Positions 62,801 through 64,000 of a DNA stretch of 64,000 nucleotides are shown here, piece by piece. The notes beneath the pieces are model-generated. The model ran no database searches. It worked only from the letters and a program-made list of their open reading frames with translations, and was not told the DNA's origin. The stretch spans positions 55,157,727 through 55,221,726 of the forward strand of contig OU744732.1 of the NCBI GenBank assembly GCA_916613615.1. Direction: 5' to 3'. This DNA comes from Steromphala cineraria (Eukaryota > Mollusca > Gastropoda > Trochida > Trochidae). Numbering within the stretch: position 1 is the first letter of the stretch; the number at the start of each line of letters is the position of its first letter. The position numbers were made by a program, and so were the translations under genes.

Positions 62801-63880
62801 TTTCCTCCATACATTAAACAAAATTAATACAGGTAATCAATATTTATTTAAACATTACAAAAACATACATTGATATGTAAGTAAATTTCTTCCATACATT
62901 AAATAAATTGAGAATAGATTTTTTTTTTAAATTTAAAACATCTATGATACATACTCAAACCTCTATCTGATATTTTGAGATACTCTCAAAACACATACAT
63001 ATATTAAGATAACAAATCACTATTTAACCTTTCTACAAAAGTTAGTTTCCTACATACAATAAACATAATGAACATTAATATTTCTTAAAAATTAAAAATG
63101 TACGCTATCTCTACCTGATAAATTCAAGGCTTGAAATAAAGCTCTTAAAACACATACATGTATTAAGATAATGACTCACTATCCATCCTTCCTACAGGAG
63201 TAAATTTTCACCATACCACTTAAATAATCAAAAATTTCTTTAAAAAAGTAAAAAATATCCTTGAAATGTACTCCACATCTACCTGATAATTTCAAGGCTT
63301 GAAATAAAGCTCTTAAAATACATACATGTACTAAGATAATTAATCACTTTCTATTCATCCTACAAAGGTAAATTTCCTCAATACCACTTAAATAATCCAA
63401 ATTTCTTTAAAAAAGTAAAAAATTTCCTTGAAATGTACTCCACATCTACCTGATAATTTCAAGGCTTGAAATAAAGCTCTTAAAATACAAACATGTACTA
63501 AGATAATTAATCACTTTCTATCCATCCTACAAAGGTAAATTTCCTCAATACCACTTAAATAATCCAAATTTCTTTAAAAAAGTAAAAAATATCCTTGAAA
63601 TGTACTCCACATCTACCTGATAATTTCAAGGCTTGAAATAATGCTCTTAAAACACATATATATACTTCAATAATGAATAACTATCTATCCATCCTACAAA
63701 GGTAAATTTCCTCAATACAACCTAAATCATCAAAATTTCTTTTAAAAAAGTAAATAAATATCCTTGATACGTACTCCAAGTCCTACCTGCCGACGACATA
63801 GCACAGGTGTAAACATTATCCCCAATCACAAGAGCAAGGAAAACATCCAGGCTAACGAAGAGAGACCACAACAGTCCCAT
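2561..63880 (-). CDS. MEGF6: MEGF6-like multi-EGF-domain protein (whole gene, 32-exon model)
   Basis: This is a spliced gene read on the minus strand. Joining the 32 exons listed separately gives 4746 nt: 1581 residues plus TGA. Order: signal peptide (1-20), charged low-complexity segment (32-147), three EGF domains (148-271), linker (272-286), three more EGF domains (287-414), linker cassettes (415-475), about 17 EGF/laminin-type repeats (476-1211), a basic linker (1212-1248), seven more repeats (1249 to about 1545) and a short tail with a hydrophobic end. The C-terminal repeats have the eight-cysteine pattern CPxGxFGxxC...CxC...C...GxCxCxxGWxGxxC seen in MEGF6, MEGF10 and SREC proteins. cbEGF domains followed by many such repeats, at roughly MEGF6 length, argue for MEGF6. 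The EMI domain usual in that family was not found, so strict orthology is uncertain. The expected role is extracellular adhesion or matrix function. Small symmetric exons may be alternative, so the 1581-residue form may not be a single real isoform. Confidence 0.8.
3220..3583. mobile_element. TTAA-flanked foldback MITE, copy 1
   Basis: It starts TTTAAAGGGCCAGTAGCACG and ends ACGTGCTACTGCCCCTTA. The interior matches the other four copies. It lies 30 bp from the exon 31 donor. Confidence 0.87.
3614..3739 (-). CDS. Exon 31: EGF/laminin-type repeat 23
   Basis: A 126-nt phase 1-1 exon (acceptor atatttgcag, donor GTACGT) coding [20 protein letters not shown], then [15 protein letters not shown]. 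The residue after CxCPP is S, not G. One codon shorter than the norm. Confidence 0.92.
3740..4589. other. Intron 30: AT-rich, nothing recognised
   Basis: About 850 bases without repeats, elements or coding signals that I can see. Confidence 0.6.
4590..4718 (-). CDS. Exon 30: EGF/laminin-type repeat 22
   Basis: A 129-nt phase 1-1 exon (acceptor atttcttcctcag, donor GTGAGT) coding [20 protein letters not shown], then [15 protein letters not shown]. Confidence 0.93.
4732..5230. mobile_element. Hairpin element with TGACGTCA cluster next to exon 30
   Basis: Arms at 4735-4771 and 4842-4876 (gatatcttttgttttga, gtgatatcacttatct) flank a core with cgagtg/cactcg. Downstream lie TGACGTCA near 4991, 5014 and 5036, and a CGACGTCA near 4953. 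The phrase cactctgaggaagaaat at the exon 30 acceptor recurs at about 5206, so the insertion seems bounded by a duplication of the splice site. Confidence 0.65.
5360..5802. mobile_element. Foldback element with ~85-bp inverted ends
   Basis: gagtatttccatcctgctac, then cctatcccctgatatc and cttctgtcgtat at 5360-5446 recur inverted at 5720-5802. The interior has cacgtg motifs and a ~270-bp non-coding spacer. A MITE inserted in intron 29. Confidence 0.8.
5860..6160. repeat. SINE-like element with tRNA-related end
   Basis: The left half (agtatttcacttatatcaca ... ttgtggttatgcattg) is shared with 30120-30265. On the minus strand, 6145-6082 resembles a tRNA with a B-box GGTTCAAATCCC (plus strand gggatttgaacc). 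This suggests a tRNA-derived SINE read on the minus strand. Confidence 0.55.
6318..6572 (-). CDS. Exon 29: EGF/laminin-type repeats 20-21
   Basis: The acceptor ttcctttccag and donor GTAAGG bound 255 nt in phase 1-1. Units start [16 protein letters not shown] and [20 protein letters not shown]. The second has an extra cysteine ([12 protein letters not shown]). Confidence 0.94.
6962..7207 (-). CDS. Exon 28: EGF/laminin-type repeats 18-19
   Basis: The acceptor aatatttttcag and donor GTGAGT bound 246 nt in phase 1-1. It encodes [20 protein letters not shown] (a shortened first unit) and [20 protein letters not shown] to CDI. The first unit lacks the GxFGxxC start of its neighbours. Confidence 0.93.
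7208..9696. other. Intron 27: AT-rich, nothing recognised
   Basis: About 2.5 kb of very AT-rich sequence with no clear repeats, elements or open frames. Confidence 0.6.
9697..9807 (-). CDS. Exon 27: highly basic linker cassette
   Basis: The acceptor gctttgcatgcag and donor GTAACT bound 111 nt in phase 1-1. It encodes [20 protein letters not shown], then [16 protein letters not shown]. About 17 of 37 residues are Lys or Arg, and there are no cysteines. It interrupts the laminin-type repeats between units 17 and 18. Symmetric phase suggests a cassette exon. Possible roles are binding acidic glycans or proprotein cleavage (inference). Confidence 0.65.
9840..10390. repeat. Tandem repeats (~65-140 bp) beside exon 27
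   Basis: Five imperfect copies share agaaatatcttg(g/c)tagtatacag, agggctagtag and a ttcactgggccaggaaagt(g) phrase, near 9880, 9950, 10090, 10205 and 10335. They start within 40 bp of the exon 27 acceptor. Confidence 0.75.
10391..11652. other. Intron 26, remainder
   Basis: AT-rich. Two diverged copies of a ~125-bp phrase (aatttttcaaaattcaaaaac ... gtgaattacctc / ttctagtgaatttacttc) lie near 11395-11550. No coding signal. Confidence 0.5.
11653..11781 (-). CDS. Exon 26: EGF/laminin-type repeat 17
   Basis: A 129-nt phase 1-1 exon (acceptor atatctctccag, donor GTGGGT) coding [20 protein letters not shown], then [17 protein letters not shown]. The usual GW/GF after the CxC is GPEG here. Confidence 0.92.
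11815..12140. mobile_element. Foldback element with TGACGTCA motif
   Basis: Arms at about 11826-11850 (acccaaggaagtgtgtcatg) and 11922-11947 (reverse complement) surround a core with cccgagtgagagcgaggg. A CpG-rich tail contains TGACGTCA at 12060. The core matches the 62-kb element. Inserted 35 bp upstream (transcript sense) of exon 26. Confidence 0.6.
12540..12668 (-). CDS. Exon 25: EGF/laminin-type repeat 16
   Basis: A 129-nt phase 1-1 exon (acceptor tgcattacag, donor GTGAGT) coding [20 protein letters not shown], then [15 protein letters not shown]. Confidence 0.93.
12669..13607. other. Intron 24, remainder
   Basis: AT-rich sequence with a short local duplication (ctaaaatatctttttggacccctgcct and aaaatatctttccggactcctgtct near 12875 and 12945). 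There is a CpG-richer patch at 13090-13215 without coding support. Confidence 0.5.
13608..13984. mobile_element. TTAA-flanked foldback MITE, copy 2
   Basis: CTTAAAGGGGCAGTAGCACG at the left and CGTGCTACTGCCCCTTTAAG at the right enclose about 375 bp shared with the other copies, including attggcggccattttgtgtg. It sits just inside the intron after exon 24. Confidence 0.9.
14012..14140 (-). CDS. Exon 24: EGF/laminin-type repeat 15
   Basis: A 129-nt phase 1-1 exon (acceptor aaaactttcag, donor GTAAGT) coding [20 protein letters not shown], then [15 protein letters not shown]. Its donor lies only 28 bp from MITE copy 2. Confidence 0.93.
14537..14665 (-). CDS. Exon 23: EGF/laminin-type repeat 14
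   Basis: A 129-nt phase 1-1 exon (acceptor tatttcttcag, donor GTAAGT) coding [20 protein letters not shown], then [15 protein letters not shown]. The usual CPxG start is CEAN here. Confidence 0.93.
15094..15222 (-). CDS. Exon 22: EGF/laminin-type repeat 13
   Basis: A 129-nt phase 1-1 exon (acceptor ttctccccaaag, donor GTAAAA) coding [20 protein letters not shown], then [15 protein letters not shown]. Confidence 0.93.
15833..16219 (-). CDS. Exon 21: three fused EGF/laminin-type repeats (10-12)
   Basis: The acceptor ctctacttccag and donor GTAAGT bound 387 nt, exactly three times 129, in phase 1-1. Repeats start [20 protein letters not shown] and [10 protein letters not shown]. The usual introns between units are absent. 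GC and CpG content are higher than in neighbouring exons, especially in the first repeat. Confidence 0.95.
16649..16777 (-). CDS. Exon 20: EGF/laminin-type repeat 9
   Basis: A 129-nt phase 1-1 exon (acceptor cttgtgttccag, donor GTAAGT) coding [20 protein letters not shown], then [15 protein letters not shown]. Standard unit. Confidence 0.94.
16778..17410. repeat. Duplicated acceptor-side segments in intron 19
   Basis: gctggaacacaagaaaatgg at 16778 recurs at 16922, and catgaggtcctggat/ccaccactt...cttgaaaatat at about 16830-16910 recurs at 17280-17385. The first copied string includes the exon 20 acceptor (cttgtgttccag), giving a decoy 3' splice site about 145 bp upstream in the transcript. 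Confidence 0.75.
17827..17955 (-). CDS. Exon 19: EGF/laminin-type repeat 8
   Basis: A 129-nt phase 1-1 exon (acceptor ttatttttccag, donor GTCAGT) coding [20 protein letters not shown], then [14 protein letters not shown]. Standard unit. Confidence 0.93.
18247..18375 (-). CDS. Exon 18: EGF/laminin-type repeat 7
   Basis: A 129-nt phase 1-1 exon (acceptor cgctgaacag, donor GTAGGT) coding [20 protein letters not shown], then [16 protein letters not shown]. Standard 43-residue unit. Confidence 0.93.
18376..19327. other. Intron 17: AT-rich, nothing recognised
   Basis: About 950 bases of AT-rich intron without repeats or coding signal. Confidence 0.6.
19328..19453 (-). CDS. Exon 17: EGF/laminin-type repeat 6
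   Basis: The acceptor catgtcccacag and donor GTGAGT bound 126 nt in phase 1-1 reading [20 protein letters not shown], then [19 protein letters not shown]. Eight cysteines in the family spacing. One residue shorter than the 43-residue norm. Confidence 0.92.
19454..20855. other. Intron 16: AT-rich, nothing recognised
   Basis: About 1.4 kb of AT-rich sequence without repeats or open frames of note. Confidence 0.6.
20856..21042 (-). CDS. Exon 16: EGF/laminin-type repeats 4 (end) and 5
   Basis: The acceptor taatctttcag and donor GTAAGC bound 187 nt entering in phase 0 and leaving in phase 1. It completes repeat 4 ([15 protein letters not shown]) and encodes repeat 5 ([20 protein letters not shown] ... 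CDE). It restores the phase-1 pattern for the remaining exons. Confidence 0.93.
21475..21807 (-). CDS. Exon 15: EGF/laminin-type repeats 2 to 4 (part)
   Basis: The acceptor ttctcctcttccag and donor GTGAGA bound 333 nt (111 codons, phase 0-0). It contains [20 protein letters not shown], a second repeat starting [18 protein letters not shown] and a third starting [16 protein letters not shown] that continues into exon 16. Both ends are phase 0, unlike the phase 1 rule elsewhere. Confidence 0.93.
22600..22742 (-). CDS. Exon 14: EGF/laminin-type repeat 1
   Basis: The acceptor gttgttgacag and donor GTGAGT bound 143 nt. It enters in phase 1 and leaves in phase 0. It encodes [20 protein letters not shown], then [19 protein letters not shown]. 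This is the first repeat of the CPxGxFG type. The exon ends two residues into the next repeat, unlike later exons. Confidence 0.92.
23575..23592. repeat. (AT)n microsatellite
   Basis: A pure TA run of about 9 repeats within intron 13. Nothing else structured is nearby. Confidence 0.85.
24270..24281 (-). CDS. Exon 13 (candidate): 12-nt micro-exon
   Basis: A pyrimidine-rich tract (gttttcctattgttactag) is followed by just ATCCTGACAGAC and a perfect GTAAGT donor. In the gene's phase it adds four residues, DPDR, and leaves one base for exon 14 (phase 1-1). Very short exons need special splicing support, so this needs transcript evidence. Confidence 0.45.
24830..24856. repeat. (ATT)n microsatellite
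   Basis: A short trinucleotide run (attattattattattatt) in intron 12. Confidence 0.8.
25597..25632 (-). CDS. Exon 12: 12-residue linker micro-exon
   Basis: The acceptor caaatattag and a perfect GTAAGT donor bound 36 nt in phase 1-1 reading [11 protein letters not shown]. It starts (E)PKD, echoing the (A)KDP start of exon 11. No cysteines. Support comes from the consensus donor, open frame and matching phase. Confidence 0.55.
25633..28707. other. Intron 11: one MITE, otherwise AT-rich
   Basis: Besides the inverted-repeat element at 27346-27575 I see no coding or structured sequence. Open frames near 25813-26094 and 27956-28216 have no domain or splice support. Confidence 0.55.
27346..27575. 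mobile_element. 230-bp element with ~38-bp terminal inverted repeats
   Basis: cctcaataatacccgtttca ... gagtctag at the left end is repeated inverted at the right end (ctagactcaatatcggagtg ... ttattgagg). The interior is CpG-richer and contains tgacgtgag. Non-coding foldback/MITE. Confidence 0.85.
28708..28842 (-). CDS. Exon 11: 45-residue linker
   Basis: The acceptor ttctccaacag and donor GTGGGT bound 135 nt in phase 1-1. It reads [20 protein letters not shown], then [20 protein letters not shown] and STAY. It is Pro/Ser/Thr/Asn-rich with an NDSS sequon and an RGD triplet (TRGDLP). It separates the cbEGF block from the laminin-type repeats and has no cysteines. Confidence 0.7.
28929..29302. 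mobile_element. TTAA-flanked foldback MITE, copy 3
   Basis: It starts TTAAAGGTGCAGTAGGACG and ends GTGCTACTGCCCCTTTAA. Internal segments (cataaaatccattggcggcc, tttcaattgaaaccattaat) match the other copies. It sits about 90 nt from the exon 11 acceptor. Confidence 0.88.
29704..29826 (-). CDS. Exon 10: calcium-binding EGF domain 6
   Basis: The acceptor cttttttcag and donor GTGAAC bound 123 nt in phase 1-1. It encodes [45 protein letters not shown] plus NSEGSF fits the calcium-binding consensus. It is the last class I EGF before the laminin-type block. Confidence 0.95.
   Translation of the reverse strand: MLTSVLTTMADVNNCASTPKGRSSVRVPRDSYWTETTNNA
30120..30265. repeat. Interspersed repeat shared with 5860-6020
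   Basis: The text agtatttcacttatatcaca, then gctgcta and tattgcagggagaaaga(c) gcaacactcttgtggctatg, is shared with the segment near 5885-5990. It is preceded here by gcattaaacccc/taataccgctttcag. Probably a SINE-type element; no protein. Confidence 0.6.
30583..30947. mobile_element. TTAA-flanked foldback MITE, copy 4
   Basis: TTAAAGGGGCAGTAGCACG at the start and its reverse complement with TTAA at the end enclose about 365 bp shared with copies 1-3 and 5. Same orientation as copies 2 and 3. Confidence 0.88.
32731..34136. repeat. G-rich 100-bp minisatellite, about 14 units
   Basis: Units start about every 100-101 bp (32731, 32831, 32931, 33031, 33131, 33232 and so on) with agggtggtcttagtt. 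They contain gggggtctgtcatggatgtg and gtggtgggtgatggggtag. Identity between units is very high, with shared variants (tgctgttcag or cccctgttcag), so expansion is recent. Diverged copies trail to about 34560. The plus strand is G-rich with repeated GGTGGG/GGGG runs. Confidence 0.95.
34560..35220. repeat. Diverged tandem repeats (~190-240 bp) including the exon 9 donor
   Basis: Three or four copies share tttgggactt, gccacac/aatgtaagaaagtagag, aagccgttg and aatctttccacttggagca. One copy at about 34788-34815 contains catgaaatacaagagagact followed by caccatc. This reproduces the last bases of exon 9 and its GTGAGTC donor at 35200-35225. Confidence 0.75.
35221..35343 (-). CDS. Exon 9: calcium-binding EGF domain 5
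   Basis: The acceptor gatattgcag and donor GTGAGT bound 123 nt in phase 1-1. It encodes [38 protein letters not shown] and TCD. DIDEC marks calcium binding. It carries two extra cysteines (the CC pair and a final CTC), giving eight instead of six. Confidence 0.92.
35510..37225. repeat. ~100-bp tandem array carrying copies of the exon 8 donor
   Basis: Copies of cttaccttcacaagatttcc followed by catcagc occur near 36722, 36822, 36928, 37028 and 37132, ahead of the real one at 37221. Diverged copies lie near 35525 and 35755. On the minus strand each reads like the end of exon 8 (DGKSCEG) plus its GTAAGC donor; one copy has GCAAGC. Spacer text (tttcatgaccttgtacaatt) is also repeated. The array is split by the foldback insertion at about 35791-36660. 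Confidence 0.85.
35791..36660. mobile_element. Foldback insertion with a long perfect hairpin
   Basis: Arms at 35791-35838 and 35893-35947 (taaatagttgcgtttgtaaa and the reverse complement) are nearly identical over about 50 nt. They enclose a GC-rich core gacggcgttagccgg. Beyond the hairpin, CpG-rich sequence with TGACGTCA at 36282 continues to about 36660, where the tandem array resumes. A shorter motif, aatttgcgggtgtt, recurs near 36580. It looks like a non-autonomous transposon that landed inside the exon 8 array. Confidence 0.65.
37226..37363 (-). CDS. Exon 8: EGF domain 4
   Basis: The acceptor gattctgtcag and donor GTAAGC bound 138 nt in phase 1-1. It encodes [20 protein letters not shown], then [20 protein letters not shown]. 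Six EGF cysteines are present. The upstream in-frame stretch [17 protein letters not shown] mimics a signal peptide. It is most simply the translated polypyrimidine tract, though an alternative first exon cannot be excluded. Confidence 0.92.
40078..40392. mobile_element. TTAA-flanked foldback MITE, copy 5
   Basis: It starts TTAAAGGGGCAGTAGCACG and ends with the reverse complement GTGCTACTGCCCCTTTAA. Internal text matches copies 1-4 (gatgtcagga, ggtgttcaca, aatggccgccaatgga). Orientation is as in copy 1. It is non-coding and about 315 bp; the TTAA flanks suggest piggyBac-type insertion. Confidence 0.85.
41958..42045. repeat. GACA/GACG microsatellite
   Basis: An imperfect tetranucleotide run (acagacagacagatag ... 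gacggacggacgg) starts 12 nt downstream of the exon 7 donor in the transcript sense. It could also be the tail of an interspersed element like that at 2180-2447. Confidence 0.8.
42057..42101 (-). CDS. Exon 7: 15-residue basic linker
   Basis: The acceptor tacaaacag and donor GTATGC bound 45 nt in phase 1-1. It encodes [14 protein letters not shown] between EGF domains 3 and 4. It has no cysteines and is short and basic. The fit of both splice sites and the open frame support it. It may be a cassette exon. Confidence 0.6.
42102..44776. other. Intron 6: AT-rich sequence
   Basis: The only structured parts I see are the short repeats at 44460-44660. A small open frame at 43696-43908 on the minus strand has no correct-phase splice sites or cysteine pattern. 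The rest is low-complexity AT sequence. Confidence 0.6.
44460..44660. repeat. Short tandem repeats (acattgtaacaatctgt unit)
   Basis: Just inside intron 6, three near-perfect copies of a ~20-bp unit, acaacattgtaacaatctgt, lie at about 44590-44650. They follow looser relatives that alternate ttgtta and acattgt. Confidence 0.7.
44777..44899 (-). CDS. Exon 6: calcium-binding EGF domain 3
   Basis: The acceptor gtccatag and donor GTGAGT bound 123 nt in phase 1-1. It encodes [33 protein letters not shown] and GRSC. DINEC and the Asn and aromatic positions (NTKGSF) fit the calcium-binding EGF consensus. Confidence 0.95.
45798..45920 (-). CDS. Exon 5: EGF domain 2
   Basis: The acceptor tttttacag and donor GTGAGT bound 123 nt in phase 1-1. 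It encodes [31 protein letters not shown] and SRSC, with six cysteines in EGF order. The run of arginines after the first cysteine is unusual. The first residues EDPC replace the DINEC calcium-binding consensus. Confidence 0.92.
46374..46520. mobile_element. Partial MITE related to the 59-kb element
   Basis: The sequence begins acagtagaaagcggataaag and contains gaatatagcgaacaatcaga and ggatatagtgaacta. These match the CAGTAGA-ended palindrome at 59056-59227. It lies within 40 nt of the exon 4 donor and appears truncated at its far end. Confidence 0.5.
46559..46684 (-). CDS. Exon 4: EGF domain 1
   Basis: The acceptor tgtatttag and donor GTAAGA bound a 126-nt phase 1-1 exon coding [20 protein letters not shown] and onward to [17 protein letters not shown]. 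All six EGF cysteines are present in the class I spacing of MEGF6 N-terminal EGF domains. The NNGGCQHIC motif is typical. It lacks the DxxEC calcium-binding start. Confidence 0.92.
49760..49910. repeat. Inverted repeat in intron 3
   Basis: The left arm near 49768-49815 (gataaaggcaatattatgga, then tatacaacttctttattcaa) is the reverse complement of the right arm near 49862-49903. The two ~45-nt arms flank about 45 nt. Small foldback element; no coding content. Confidence 0.75.
50760..51695. repeat. Tandem array of five ~188-bp units
   Basis: Units beginning near 50780, 50969, 51150, 51338 and 51525 share aagaaattgtaattctta, atgtagatttaacaacca and gggtttccagaccatttggg. Copies differ by small indels. 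No coding or splice signal of the gene is copied here. Confidence 0.85.
51926..51945. repeat. Poly-C tract
   Basis: A run of about 13 cytosines within actcccc...accctc lies in the intron between exons 2 and 3-adjacent sequence. It is a simple homopolymer tract with no further features. Confidence 0.8.
52513..52578 (-). CDS. Exon 3: 22-residue linker
   Basis: The acceptor ttatttcag and donor GTAAAT flank a 66-nt phase 1-1 exon reading [21 protein letters not shown]. Only this frame is open, and it is the one required by exons 1 and 4. It has no cysteines and contributes a polar spacer ahead of the first EGF domain. Confidence 0.6.
53107..53388 (-). CDS. Exon 2 (probable): Gln/Arg-rich disordered segment
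   Basis: The acceptor catatttcag precedes ACCACGAT, which completes the codon left by exon 1. The 94-residue product starts [11 protein letters not shown], is rich in Q, R, N and S (for example [15 protein letters not shown]) and has no cysteines, so it is probably disordered and extracellular. Two donors compete. GTACAG at 53106 keeps phase 1 and reads through into exon 3. The stronger GTAAGA at 53074 ends in phase 0 and would put a stop in exon 3. I chose the frame-compatible site. Confidence 0.5.
54922..54948 (-). CDS. Candidate 27-nt micro-exon
   Basis: A pyrimidine tract ending in ttcactccag is followed by 27 nt that stay open in the phase used by the gene (E)NDMSKIRN(G), and then by a GTGAGAC donor. 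Length and phase (1-1) allow insertion between exons 1 and 2 without a frame change. The acceptor half is duplicated about 90 bp upstream in the transcript sense (near 55035). It has no domain signature and rests only on splice-site fit. Confidence 0.3.
54930..55135. repeat. Two-copy tandem duplication (~95-105 bp)
   Basis: Two copies share gtgaaatatgaaattgttga and gacatgaaattcatggtaca. The copied segment includes the acceptor of the candidate micro-exon at 54922-54948. Confidence 0.7.
55900..56330. repeat. Short-unit tandem array (~35-50 bp)
   Basis: About nine imperfect copies of a purine-rich unit around gaaattcatggaatgagaaa and ttgaagaaagtatgac follow one another on the plus strand. The minus strand can be read as an open frame only because the unit lacks stops. 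It is a simple intronic minisatellite. Confidence 0.75.
57400..58110 (-). other. CpG-rich stretch with an unassigned open frame
   Basis: Within very AT-rich intron sequence this block is enriched in CpG. On the minus strand an open frame runs from 58106 to 57774. Its last ~75 residues ([13 protein letters not shown]... ending QRSNQW) look protein-like, with balanced composition and no repeats. I do not recognise the family. A weak acceptor (tatatttag near 58020) and weak donors with the wrong phase mean it does not join cleanly to the MEGF6-like gene. It could be an exon of an unseen transcript, a decayed gene or transposon piece, or a regulatory CpG island. Confidence 0.3.
59056..59227. mobile_element. 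Palindromic MITE with CAGTAGA termini
   Basis: The 172-bp segment starts with cagtagagcatggatataac and ends with its near reverse complement, flanked by TA. CAGTAGA-type ends with ATATAACGAAC are typical of small pogo/Tigger-like non-autonomous transposons (family knowledge). A related partial copy lies at 46374-46520. Confidence 0.6.
59420..59545 (-). repeat. tRNA-derived SINE fragment
   Basis: On the minus strand the sequence reads like a tRNA with TAGCTCAATTGGTAAAG (A-box region) and a degenerate B-box around GATTCCTGG. A second partial copy follows at about 59500-59545. The acceptor stem does not close and there is internal duplication, so I call it a SINE remnant and not a tRNA gene. 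Confidence 0.5.
59780..60320. repeat. Diverged duplication (~180 bp) in intron 1
   Basis: The phrase atctaggagactttac(c/t)agagatta and flanking text on oligo-T and acagaatt(a)tacaattc recur near 59905 and 60065, with a weaker match near 60180. It looks like an old local duplication; no coding potential is visible. Confidence 0.5.
62150..62500. mobile_element. Foldback element with TGACGTCA motifs
   Basis: Three TGACGTCA palindromes near 62206, 62231 and 62249 precede a hairpin. Its arms (about 62349-62405 and 62440-62493) share catactatgtttacgac and its complement, around a core with ctcgctctcgctcggg. No protein is encoded. The core and CRE-like motifs resemble the element at 11820-12140, suggesting one non-autonomous family. 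Confidence 0.6.
63060..63786. repeat. Tandem array (~165 bp unit) abutting the exon 1 donor
   Basis: About four to five units, starting near 63105, 63272, 63445, 63610 and the exon itself, share a core with ctacctgataatttcaaggc and cttgaaatgtactcc. More diverged relatives occur near 62080 and 62730. On the minus strand each unit begins with a CAG/GTAGAT-like string followed by GGAGTAC, closely matching the true exon 1 donor and first intron bases. The array therefore repeats the exon/intron junction. Confidence 0.8.
63787..63880 (-). CDS. Exon 1: start codon and signal peptide
   Basis: ATG at 63880-63878 opens [20 protein letters not shown], a typical signal peptide with a hydrophobic core and likely cleavage after the final Gly. 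It is followed by [11 protein letters not shown] and one base of the next codon. The exon ends in GCAG before a GTAGGA donor at 63786-63781 (phase 1), matching the phase of nearly every downstream exon. It lies 10 kb from the next recognised exon. The link rests on strand, phase and the need for a secretion signal ahead of EGF domains. Confidence 0.75.
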
Positions 63881-64000
63881 CCTATTGAACTGGCTCAATG
63901 ATTCTAGCGAGGGACGCTACACGACGACGGCGCCAGCATTGACGCTTGGCAACATAACCGAAGACAAGACACTTCAGAGTCAATTCTGCGATTAATATGC
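63881..64000 (-). promoter_or_regulatory. 5' leader / promoter-proximal region with a short upstream ORF
   Basis: Upstream of the start codon the sequence is richer in CpG than the intron behind it, as expected for a 5' UTR or proximal promoter. I see no clear TATA box. An upstream ATG at 63939 opens a 12-codon frame (MLAPSSCSVPR, stop) ending at 63904, 23 bases before the main start. If transcribed, it could lower initiation at the main ATG. The transcription start site cannot be placed and may lie outside the window. Confidence 0.35.
63904..63939 (-). CDS. Putative upstream ORF (11 residues)
   Basis: ATG at 63939-63937 and an in-frame TAG at 63906-63904 enclose MLAPSSCSVPR. It ends shortly before the signal-peptide start codon and is in a different frame. 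It is functional only if transcription starts upstream of 63939, which is unknown. Confidence 0.2.
   Translation of the reverse strand: MLAPSSCSVPR

Overview
The window is an AT-rich, intron-rich metazoan nuclear segment, most likely from a bivalve or related mollusc. The taxonomic evidence is a GACG/GACA-tailed interspersed element at 2180-2447, of a type I associate with bivalve genomes, together with long introns full of foldback elements and tandem repeats. There are no prokaryotic gene arrangements.

Almost all recognisable coding sequence belongs to one minus-strand gene whose introns fill the window. Transcript order runs from about 63880 (signal-peptide exon) to 2561 (last exon). I could assemble 32 exons with AG/GT boundaries. 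All but two internal junctions are phase 1, and the summed coding length is 4746 nt, giving 1581 residues and a stop. The predicted protein is secreted or surface-anchored. It has a signal peptide, a disordered charged N-terminal part, six cbEGF-like domains (46.7-29.7 kb) separated by short linker exons, then about 24 eight-cysteine EGF/laminin-type repeats (22.7-2.6 kb). The order and length resemble MEGF6. An EMI domain, usual in MEGF6, was not found.

The C-terminal repeats follow an almost metronomic one-exon-one-repeat plan (129 nt each). Exceptions are a three-repeat exon (15833-16219), two two-repeat exons (6962-7207 and 6318-6572) and a block with phase-0 introns (22742-20856). Seven non-EGF exons (53.4, 52.6, 42.1, 28.8, 25.6, 24.3 and 9.8 kb) are symmetrical phase 1-1 and could be skipped or included without frame change. 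They include a 12-nt micro-exon and a very basic 37-residue exon.

The introns hold five copies of a TTAA-flanked foldback element, at least four inverted-repeat elements that each carry TGACGTCA motifs, a 100-bp G-rich minisatellite of about 14 units at 32731-34136, SINE-like pieces and several tandem arrays. A recurring oddity is that arrays or duplications next to exons copy the splice junction itself (exons 1, 8, 9, 20, 30 and a candidate micro-exon at 54.9 kb), so the introns contain rows of decoy splice sites. I did not find a second convincing gene. A CpG-rich open stretch at 57.4-58.1 kb is the best remaining candidate. All exon calls come from reading the sequence by eye; no alignment or transcript data were available.
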